DNA of 64,000 nucleotides. Origin: Meandrina meandrites (lineage: Eukaryota > Cnidaria > Anthozoa > Scleractinia > Meandrinidae). Below, piece by piece: positions 58,620 through 64,000 of this stretch (its first letter is position 1; each line of letters begins with the position of its first letter). Below the pieces are notes generated by a model. It ran no database searches and had not been told where the DNA came from. It saw only the letters and a program-made list of their open reading frames with translations. Made by a program: the position numbers and the translations under genes. The DNA lies in contig OY855904.1 of NCBI GenBank assembly GCA_963693305.1, positions 40,823,417 to 40,887,416 of the forward strand, given 5' to 3'.

Positions 58620-59602
58620 CCCACAGCAGGAGGTAATTCTGTATCCGGTGGTACCACAAGCAGTTCTTCACGTACAAAACCACGTTTAGGGCCGTCGTGC
58701 AAATAGTAGAGAACAGGTTGATTCGGTTTGGTAAAAGAACGTTCAAGGTTAAAGACATCTAAGGACCAGATTGGATCAGTGGCTCTTTTCGCCCCACCTT
58801 CAAGCTCACCAGGTTCGTACAAATACCGAACCAAAACTATGGAGGGGAGCTTTTTTTCGTTCAAACCAACGGGTCTCAAATATTTAGTTGATGGCTCCGC
58901 ATAAACATTTTTTTTCTTGATAGCGGCAGCAGGTTTCATACCAATCAATCGAGTGACTTGGTTGTTCAGAGCAGAAACAACTTTGGGAAGCCTTTTCACC
59001 CACACAGTAGACCGCAGACCCTCAGGTGAACGCATTTCAACTGCGTACTGGTGGCCAAACAAACGCTCAGCCAAGGTACGATTGAAACGTTCAACGATCG
59101 CTTGGTCTCTATGAATTTCAGGGTGGCAGCGTCTGATAGAAGTTTTGTGATTTTCCATTTCTTTTGTAACAGCGCCCATAAATTCACGCCCAGGATCAAC
59201 TTGCAACATCTGAGGCCACTTCAGAGGTCCACGTGTATAAATTGTCTTAAAAGCTTTGGCAACCTCATCAGAGTTTTTAGAAGTTAAAGGCTGAGCTTCT
59301 TTGAATCTGCTGGCAACATCAACAACGGTAAGCGCGTATTTGTAAGTGCTACGGCCCACTTTGTCATGTGGCAGAAAAAGAAGATCTGCCTGATGCACTT
59401 TGTTGGGTGTAGGCACGTCGAATTTTAGGCGAGGAATGTAGCGCGGTGCGGGGAGGTAAATCTGCCAGAGCGCTTGTTTGAACAACCATTCTTTGGCAAC
59501 AACTTCAGGAACCTTTGCAGCGACCGCTAATTTTTTAATGGCAGAAATGCCTTTCCAGTAACCCTGCGGACTGTAGTAACGCCGCTCTAATTTTTTATCC
59601 AT
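58616..59602 (-). CDS. int: Polinton integrase (retroviral-type DDE, rve fold)
   Basis: 328 codons, intact. The N-terminal 65 residues form a helical region with no clear HHCC finger. The catalytic core has HQADLLFLP (Asp 73), LQVDPGREFMG (Asp 136) and RDQAIVERFNRTLAERLF (Glu 171), about 35 residues apart as in integrases. The C-terminal part (DPIWSLDVFNLE ... PVLYYLHDGPKRGFVREELL) resembles the SH3-like or chromo-type tail of Polinton integrases. It would join the element's ends to host DNA. It is transcribed away from the neighbouring 172-aa ORF with only 10 to 28 bases between starts. Confidence 0.93.
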   Translation of the reverse strand: MDKKLERRYYSPQGYWKGISAIKKLAVAAKVPEVVAKEWLFKQALWQIYLPAPRYIPRLKFDVPTPNKVHQADLLFLPHDKVGRSTYKYALTVVDVASRFKEAQPLTSKNSDEVAKAFKTIYTRGPLKWPQMLQVDPGREFMGAVTKEMENHKTSIRRCHPEIHRDQAIVERFNRTLAERLFGHQYAVEMRSPEGLRSTVWVKRLPKVVSALNNQVTRLIGMKPAAAIKKKNVYAEPSTKYLRPVGLNEKKLPSIVLVRYLYEPGELEGGAKRATDPIWSLDVFNLERSFTKPNQPVLYYLHDGPKRGFVREELLVVPPDTELPPAVG

Positions 59603-59630
59603 TTAAATAATTATGCGCAGACATATATAC
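59603..59630. promoter_or_regulatory. Compact divergent promoter between integrase and the 172-aa ORF
   Basis: Twenty-eight bases separate the integrase ATG (59602, minus) from the ATG at 59631 (plus). They contain TTAAATAATTATGCGC and ACATATATAC. The TATATA lies directly before the plus-strand ATG, and ATTATTTAA directly before the minus-strand one. Whatever drives both genes must be here or inside the coding sequences. Confidence 0.5.
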
Positions 59631-60131
59631 ATGGCTACAAAACCTTACCTAAGGGGTGTGGGATACCCCCACAGTGAACAGCTAAAAGAAATGTTGATAA
59701 AACAGCAGGAAGCGAAAATAAAAGAAATCAAGCCCGAAAAAGATCTTGACTACCGTTACGAGGGGGAATTCTACCCTGAGCCCGAAGAGATGGGTCACCC
59801 TCCCAATTTAAAACTGTGGTATTTACTTGCGGTACTAAAAAAAGTCGGCATTTCTATAGATCAGGTCGGTGACGAAATGGGGCTGACCTTTTTGGGTAAT
59901 GTCATTCACCAATTCAAGCTGACGAATCTCAGGCCATGTAACTACGTTTGTTTTTTATACAACTATTTTCAAAAGGTTTCACCTATCGATTGGCCAGCGA
60001 AAAAGGCAATACTGGGAAAGCTCACGAAAAGATTGCCGAAGATGGTACAAACCAGAAATAAAGCCGAAAAAAGTTTCAACGAATGGTGGTTGGAGGCAAA
60101 CACCCCACGATTAAACAGAAGTTGTCTTTGA
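59613..60131 (+). CDS. Polinton hypothetical protein (about 166-172 aa)
   Basis: Two in-frame starts exist: 59613 and 59631 (MATKPYLRGVGYPHSEQLKE). I prefer the second because it follows ACATATATAC directly, like the other starts of this element. The protein has a charged N-terminal half (KQQEAKIKEIKPEKDLDYRY) and a C-terminal half with LKLWYLLAVLKKVGISIDQV and a basic stretch KLTKRLPKMVQTRNKAEKSF. No domain is recognised. Its last bases overlap the 3' end of the convergent 60111-60629 gene. It is probably a conserved accessory or minor virion protein of this lineage. Confidence 0.7.
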   Translation: MRRHIYMATKPYLRGVGYPHSEQLKEMLIKQQEAKIKEIKPEKDLDYRYEGEFYPEPEEMGHPPNLKLWYLLAVLKKVGISIDQVGDEMGLTFLGNVIHQFKLTNLRPCNYVCFLYNYFQKVSPIDWPAKKAILGKLTKRLPKMVQTRNKAEKSFNEWWLEANTPRLNRSCL

Positions 60132-60629
60132 TGTTCTGTTAACCTTTACCCCACTGTCAGTGTGGTTTGAAAAACGCAGTTTTGTCTTTGCAGTAGTAAA
60201 GGTGTTGTACTTTTTGACAATATCTTGGTACTCGCCGTCAGAGATTTCACCATCTTCAAGAGCGGTTGATATGAGAGAGTTGATCGTGCTCAGCGTAGCT
60301 TCAGCCAAAGTCTGTATTTTTTCGTGTTTTTTCGCTTTACGCAGGAAAAATTTGATGGTGACCATGCCGGAGGTTGACACCAATGAAAACAAGGCGGCAG
60401 TTGCGATTAAAGGCCCGCCAACAACAACGCCAACCGCAGAAAGAGAAGCGGCCAGCCCAGAGCCGGTAAGAATGGTAGCAACTCCGCCTGTTAACGCGCA
60501 TACTGTTTGACAACGCGTGTGCCACCGTTTAAACTTGGCTGAGGTTTGGTAGTAATGCACCAACTGGTTTTCAAGATTTTTCTTTATCAATTCTATTTCA
60601 TCCCGCCGGAATTTTGTTGCAGAATCCAT
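60111..60629 (-). CDS. Small hydrophobic protein with two membrane segments
   Basis: 172 codons. A charged N-terminal helix (FRRDEIELIKKNLENQLVHY) is followed by a long hydrophobic Gly/Ala-rich region at about residues 44-90 (CALTGGVATILTGSGLAASL ... GGPLIATAALFSLV), likely two membrane-spanning or membrane-inserting helices. A second amphipathic part follows, with DGEISDGEYQDI, an EF-hand-like acidic loop. I do not recognise a named family. Position among virion genes suggests a membrane-active particle component, such as an endosome-lysis or inner-membrane protein; this is inference. The start follows CATATATAGGAA. Confidence 0.7.
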   Translation of the reverse strand: MDSATKFRRDEIELIKKNLENQLVHYYQTSAKFKRWHTRCQTVCALTGGVATILTGSGLAASLSAVGVVVGGPLIATAALFSLVSTSGMVTIKFFLRKAKKHEKIQTLAEATLSTINSLISTALEDGEISDGEYQDIVKKYNTFTTAKTKLRFSNHTDSGVKVNRTSKTTSV

Positions 60630-60645
60630 TTCCTATATATGTGTT
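60630..60645 (-). promoter_or_regulatory. Start-adjacent TATATAGG motif (60629 gene)
   Basis: In gene orientation the bases before the ATG read AACACATATATAGGAA. This is the same TATATAGG core as before the 62077 gene. Confidence 0.5.
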
Positions 60646-60660
60646 TAAAAAATGTGTAAT

Positions 60661-61524
60661 CTAATCGCAATATTGGTTATGCCATTTTCCATTTTTATAT
60701 ACAATCCGATTACATGACCCAGTTGTATTTTTAGGGTGCGTCCAAAACTTTTTGCTGAACAGACCGGTTTTCGTGTTAAAGGCACCTTTTGCGATGTCAC
60801 CACTCCAATACTTTTTAAACAAATCCTTATCACCACCTGTGACAGCCATGATTGCAGCAGCCACATCTTGAGACTGTTGAAAGCCCGGAATTTTTTCGCC
60901 GATCTTTTTATTGATCGTTTCACCGACACCCAAACCCACCTTTTGCTTCGAGCTGATTGCGTTGCGCGCCGCGGCGTGACCCCATTGCCGTTTGTTTTTG
61001 GGAATAGCGTCAAGCGCCTTCACCATTTTTTTGTCTGCATCATGTTTGCAGCCTTTTTCATTTTTCTTGCCTGCACAGACGGCATAATCAACGTCATGCT
61101 GCATTGCAACTGCGTCCGTGGCGCCTGTGGGTTGCTGGTATATTTTCAAGATCTTTCCCGTCTTGGGGTTGTAAGAAAGCTGTTTTTCAAGAGGATTGTA
61201 CGGCCCTGTGTAGTTATGACCAGGAAGCGTCCACCCCTTTTTTGGCTTAGGCAGCTTACCAATAGCTTTATGCAAATCAAAAGCCCCACCGCGGGGTCGT
61301 TCATAAAGAGGGTTTGTTGGGTCATCTACTCGATTACCCGCATAAATTCTCATATCATAACTACCACCACGTTGGGTACCCCCACTAATAAACCGTGTCT
61401 TGGTAATGCCACAACTTGCGCATTTTACTTTTAACATTCTTCTACCATTTTTTGTGGTAGTGTTTTTTTCACTTCCCGGTACGTTGGGTGTGAAACGCTT
61501 TTCCTTCACGCAGTATACCTCCAT
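60661..61524 (-). CDS. pX-like zinc-ribbon protein fused to a phospholipase A2 domain
   Basis: 287 codons. Residues 1-46 (MEVYCVKEKRF ... MLKVKCASCGITKTRF, Cys 5, 35, 38) form the short Cys-bearing N-terminus found in Polinton/adintovirus core proteins related to adenovirus pX. A PLA2 domain follows, with the calcium-loop-like YTGPYNPL at about 105-112 and the catalytic pair in MQHDVDYAVC at about 143-147; C150 and C159 may pair. Parvovirus capsids use the same fold to breach endosomes, so a role in entry is inferred. The C-terminal part (SSKQKVGLGVGETINKKIGE) is helical. The gene stands head-to-tail with the related 62077 gene and has TTATATAAG directly before its ATG. Confidence 0.85.
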   Translation of the reverse strand: MEVYCVKEKRFTPNVPGSEKNTTTKNGRRMLKVKCASCGITKTRFISGGTQRGGSYDMRIYAGNRVDDPTNPLYERPRGGAFDLHKAIGKLPKPKKGWTLPGHNYTGPYNPLEKQLSYNPKTGKILKIYQQPTGATDAVAMQHDVDYAVCAGKKNEKGCKHDADKKMVKALDAIPKNKRQWGHAAARNAISSKQKVGLGVGETINKKIGEKIPGFQQSQDVAAAIMAVTGGDKDLFKKYWSGDIAKGAFNTKTGLFSKKFWTHPKNTTGSCNRIVYKNGKWHNQYCD

Positions 61525-61540
61525 CTTATATAATTAAAGA
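61525..61540 (-). promoter_or_regulatory. Start-adjacent TATATAAG motif (61524 gene)
   Basis: In gene orientation the sequence is CTTTAATTATATAAG directly followed by ATG, the strongest copy of the motif. Confidence 0.55.
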
Positions 61541-61546
61541 AAATTC

Positions 61547-62077
61547 TCAGGCCGCTGTGTGACACCCGCCTTTCATCATATCTTTTGGTCTTAATCTGTT
61601 TGAGGCTTTAGTCAACAAATCCCCAGACAAAGCATCAATTGTGTAATTAACAGCTTTTCTCGCGATTGGTTTGGCTTTATTGGCTAACTTCTTCTGATAC
61701 TCTGGTTGTCTCAGAAACTCGCTTGCAAAGTATCTTCCTTGTTTCACACCTTGCTTTGCTAAATAAGGAACTCCGTACTCAAAGAAAGCTTCAGCTGCTG
61801 TATTTCCAACTGTACCAAGAACCCCACCTCCAAACATTCTTTTTTCAGCGCGTGCATGTTCTTCTCTCTTCTTTTTGGGTAAACCACTTCTGGTCCACTT
61901 AAATATTGGATCCAAAATATTACCCCCTTCTTGAGCACTGACAAATCTTGTCTTGGTAATGCCGCAGCTAGCACATTTTACTTTAAGCAACCTTTTACCA
62001 TTTCTTGCGGTTGCAAATGTTTCACTTCCCACCACATTAGGTGTGAAGCGCTTTTCTTTCACACAGTAAACATCCAT
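61547..62077 (-). CDS. pX-like zinc-ribbon protein, paralogue of the PLA2 protein's N-terminus
   Basis: 176 codons. The first 46 residues (MDVYCVKEKRFTPNVVGSET ... LKVKCASCGITKTRFV) are nearly identical to those of the neighbouring PLA2 protein, showing a duplication of this module. The remainder differs: a basic stretch KKKREEHARAEKRMFGGG, then FFEYGVPYLAKQGVKQGRYF and repeated basic helices KANKAKPIARKAV-like, ending GGCHTAA. By content it looks like a DNA-condensing core or cement protein of the particle. The start follows GTTATATAGG. Confidence 0.75.
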   Translation of the reverse strand: MDVYCVKEKRFTPNVVGSETFATARNGKRLLKVKCASCGITKTRFVSAQEGGNILDPIFKWTRSGLPKKKREEHARAEKRMFGGGVLGTVGNTAAEAFFEYGVPYLAKQGVKQGRYFASEFLRQPEYQKKLANKAKPIARKAVNYTIDALSGDLLTKASNRLRPKDMMKGGCHTAA

Positions 62078-62092
62078 CCTATATAACTAGCA
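62078..62092 (-). promoter_or_regulatory. Start-adjacent TATATAGG motif (62077 gene)
   Basis: In gene orientation GCTAGTTATATAGG directly precedes ATG. Confidence 0.55.
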
Positions 62093-62123
62093 AAAATTCA
62101 CTGGGGTGTGGGGTTTACCCCAC

Positions 62124-62579
62124 TTATACATTATGTGTAAAATAATCCTTCACCACAGCCTCGTTGGCGCGTGTATTTTCAGAAAACATGCTCAAAATAT
62201 CTCGAAACGACCGTCCTTTGTTACGCTCATTCAGGAAAAGCAAACAGTAGTAGCCGCAGCGCACGCTGAATTCCCACTGAAGCTGGTTGTCATTTCGTAG
62301 AAAGGTTTTGCTACCCTCGAGAATCAACTCAATTTCCCATTCCGCGGGCGGAGGTAAACCGAAAGAGTCAAAGTATTCGCGCCCGCCCCAACAGCATACC
62401 CAATGGGTGCCTGGCCCTCCAAGATCATCCATGTTGATTATACAAGGGGAGTGGTTTTTCACGTGGATCTCGTCTCTCGCAAATATACCTTTGATGGGGA
62501 TTTTCAAGTATTGGCACCATCGCTGCAAGTCATAATCAGTTAAGGGGACATCAACGAAGGTAGGCTTTTTTTTGATCAC
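62124..62579 (-). CDS. pro: Adenain-like cysteine protease (virion maturation)
   Basis: 151 codons. The catalytic set of adenovirus-type proteases is visible: His 59 in GPGTHWVCCWG, Asp 71 in YFDSFG, Gln 99 or 101 in NDNQLQ, and Cys 112 in VRCGYYCLLF. The opening LTDYDLQRWCQYLKIPIKGI FARDEI also matches the family. It would cleave capsid precursors during particle maturation. The open frame begins at a GTG after a stop and has no in-frame ATG before residue 50, although family homology starts near residue 9. The frame overlaps the end of the 123-aa gene by 29 bases across G4 and A8 runs, so a one-base indel, a frameshift or a non-AUG start must be involved. Confidence 0.88.
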   Translation of the reverse strand: MIKKKPTFVDVPLTDYDLQRWCQYLKIPIKGIFARDEIHVKNHSPCIINMDDLGGPGTHWVCCWGGREYFDSFGLPPPAEWEIELILEGSKTFLRNDNQLQWEFSVRCGYYCLLFLNERNKGRSFRDILSMFSENTRANEAVVKDYFTHNV

Positions 62580-62922
62580 CCCATGAACCTATAAACGGTG
62601 GAGGGCGCATATATGGTGGAGGGTTGATGCGCATTCCCTTTCCTCCTGTTGGGGGTTTTACCCGCATGCCGGCCCCACTCGCCAACTTGCGCACATGTCT
62701 GATTTGTGTCTTGCTCATGTCTATGTCCACGCCCGTTTTGTTTTTGATAGCGCGCTCTATTTTTTTGATCTGCCTGGCGGTCAAGTGCAAAGTGTCGCTA
62801 CCGCCGGTTATGGCCTCGTTTTTGAATCTGAGCGTAACTGCTTCTCCTGGCCCAAAGGCCCGCGCGAGGCTTACCTTCTGCCCGTCTGAAAGTGAAATCT
62901 TGTGCGGATAGTAAGTCGTCAT
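62551..62922 (-). CDS. Conserved Polinton small protein (123 aa)
   Basis: The N-terminal two thirds (SLSDGQKVSLARAFGPGEAV ... LHLTARQIKKIERAIKNKTG VDIDMSKTQIRHV) follows a pattern I associate with a small protein next to capsid genes in Polintons. The C-terminus is Pro/Gly-rich (PPTGGKGMRINPPPYMRPPP). It may be a capsid cement or scaffold protein; the function is unproven. Its end overlaps the protease frame. The start follows AATATAAGAG. Confidence 0.7.
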   Translation of the reverse strand: MTTYYPHKISLSDGQKVSLARAFGPGEAVTLRFKNEAITGGSDTLHLTARQIKKIERAIKNKTGVDIDMSKTQIRHVRKLASGAGMRVKPPTGGKGMRINPPPYMRPPPFIGSWGDQKKAYLR

Positions 62923-62940
62923 CTCTTATATTTCATACAA
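62923..62940 (-). promoter_or_regulatory. Start-adjacent ATATAAGAG motif (62922 gene)
   Basis: In gene orientation GTATGAAATATAAGAG directly precedes ATG. Confidence 0.5.
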
Positions 62941-62948
62941 AAATTATT

Positions 62949-64000
62949 TTAAACCATCACCAGCTCATTACCCACCTGCCTGAGAACAAGTTCGGACTCG
63001 TACAAAATTCCTGCATAAATGGTGTAGTCTTGCGCGTTGGCCGCCTCGTTGAGCTTGTAGTGGAAAACCATCTGCTTCGGGTCGTTGGTCTTGTTATCCT
63101 TGTTTTCACGTAAGTCGAAATAGAGTACTGGGTACAGCGTCCCGAAGTTGTTGGGCTGAAGCTGAACACCGGTGTTGTAGTCGTTTTTGCGGTACCGGTA
63201 GTTCTTTAAGTCATTAAGAATGCGCAGTTTGAAGTTTTCGTCGTAGTCCAGCTCCGGATAGTACTGTGAAGAGCCGTACTGTAGCCGGCAGGTCGCTAGC
63301 TTGGCTGAATTGTCTCCGTCAATGTTAAAGGTGTCAAAGAAGTAGGGGTTTTGAGTCAAGGCGTCCTTCTTCCTTGACTGTTGTATGAAAATGAAAACAT
63401 GCTTTGCGTCTTTTACGCCGGGATTTATCTGCCACGAACCGAAAGCGTCACGCCGGCTGCTGCTGGGCTGGATCAATTCATTTAGGTACGTCCATTTCTG
63501 AGGTTTCAAAAAGTTTTCGTTTGCGAGCTTCTGTCCTTCGCTGGTGAAACGCAGCATTGGAACCCACAGCTCGAAGTTTCTCACCACTACCCTACGATTG
63601 GTGCCATCGTTTTGCCAAATCAGCTCTGCATCCGATTGTAGCTCAATTTCGAACTCCATCTGCATGGGGGGAAGAAGCTTGTCACTCAGCTCTTCGAAGA
63701 ATGAGTACCTGTTAAGCGGTATGAGGGTTTCAATCGTGAGGCCGGCGTGGGCAAGCAAGCCCCTTTCTCTGATTCCTTGGTTGGTGGCAGCGGCGGCTGT
63801 CACATTGCTATCCGTTGTATCCAAATACCAAAACTGATCTTTCGCTGCGCTCCTCGCAAAGTCATCAGAAAAATCCAACAAGTTCTTTATGAATATTAAC
63901 TTGTGAATGTTGTCTACGTTGTAAATGTTTTTGCCCGATGATTTTACCACAAGTTTGTTTATCAGTGAAAATGAGCCGTTAATGGGTGCTGACCGGACGT
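62949..64000 (-). CDS. mcp: Probable major capsid protein (C-terminal part, continues beyond window)
   Basis: Open from the window edge to a stop at 62949: about 350 residues without the N-terminus. The codon at 63950 is GTG inside the frame, which stays open upstream to base 64000, so the real start is outside. Sequence such as LIPLNRYSFFEELSDKLLPP MQMEFEIELQSDAELIWQND and RRVVVRNFELWVPMLRF is typical of long beta-rich jelly-roll capsid proteins of Polintons/adintoviruses. The best-known invertebrate relatives are annotated as F54H12.2-like, which I recall rather than checked. It would form the particle shell. A minor capsid identity is the alternative. Confidence 0.75.
   Translation of the reverse strand, partial: VRSAPINGSFSLINKLVVKSSGKNIYNVDNIHKLIFIKNLLDFSDDFARSAAKDQFWYLDTTDSNVTAAAATNQGIRERGLLAHAGLTIETLIPLNRYSFFEELSDKLLPPMQMEFEIELQSDAELIWQNDGTNRRVVVRNFELWVPMLRFTSEGQKLANENFLKPQKWTYLNELIQPSSSRRDAFGSWQINPGVKDAKHVFIFIQQSRKKDALTQNPYFFDTFNIDGDNSAKLATCRLQYGSSQYYPELDYDENFKLRILNDLKNYRYRKNDYNTGVQLQPNNFGTLYPVLYFDLRENKDNKTNDPKQMVFHYKLNEAANAQDYTIYAGILYESELVLRQVGNELVMV

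Larger units (their letters stand above)
53991..64000. mobile_element. Polinton/Maverick (adintovirus-like) element, left part, cut by the window edge
   Basis: The gene set is protein-primed DNA polymerase B, DDE integrase, adenain-like protease, PLA2/pX-like proteins and a probable double-jelly-roll capsid protein, which defines Polintons and adintoviruses. Order: PolB(+), small ORF(+), integrase(-), 172-aa ORF(+), then five or six genes on the minus strand leading off the right edge. The packaging ATPase, penton-like protein and right TIR are not seen. Nearly all ORFs are intact, so the copy is young or under selection. The left boundary given is a guess at the palindrome. Confidence 0.9.

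Noticed and set aside
63950..63950. Start of the capsid protein at 63950
   Set aside because: The codon is GTG and the frame is open through to base 64000, so the gene begins beyond the window.

Overview
The window looks like animal nuclear DNA, most likely from an anthozoan cnidarian (stony coral or sea anemone). This is inferred from AT-rich, intron-rich sequence, a spliced MAM-domain receptor gene, a tRNA-derived SINE, Penelope and Ty3 remnants, many small palindromic repeats and a Polinton-type element. No species can be named from the sequence.

Layout. 1-19.8 kb is gene-poor and repeat-rich: a tandem array of about 500-bp units (about 4.07-7.96 kb) carrying a 1,011-bp transposon with subterminal repeats and a SINE with 15-bp target duplications, followed by scattered foldback repeats. 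19.8-30.4 kb holds one well-supported host gene on the minus strand. I rebuilt 11 coding exons from splice sites and phase: signal peptide, two MAM domains, Ser/Thr-rich stalk, SEA-like region with an RRKR site, one membrane helix and a cytoplasmic tail encoded by either of two alternative last exons. Its third intron is mostly a (TCCTC)n tract. 30.4-35 kb has only weak fragments. 35.1-47.3 kb is an array of about 1.1-kb units, each itself an imperfect palindrome, carrying nested insertions: an 885-bp TTAA-flanked MITE, and a 6.7-kb block with a decayed cnidarian repeat-family gene that is split by a 4.3-kb Ty3/gypsy element with 124-bp LTRs. A Penelope-like GIY-YIG fragment lies at 47.7-48.2 kb. 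49.0-53.8 kb is a 4.8-kb element with inverted repeats of about 580 bp flanked by TTAA.

From about 54 kb to the right edge lies the left part of a Polinton/Maverick (adintovirus-like) element. It encodes a protein-primed DNA polymerase B, a DDE integrase, two pX-like zinc-ribbon proteins (one with a phospholipase A2 domain), an adenain-like protease, a small hydrophobic protein, several small unknown proteins and the 3' part of a probable major capsid protein that runs off the window. The packaging ATPase, the minor capsid protein and the right terminus are not in view. Most ORFs are intact. Polymerase and integrase would copy and insert the element, the protease would mature the particle, and the capsid, PLA2 and pX-like proteins would build it.

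The observation I rate most interesting is a TATATA(A/G)-like motif touching or lying within about five bases of the start codon of nearly every gene in this element, too close to be a normal TATA box. It may be an element-specific promoter/initiator.
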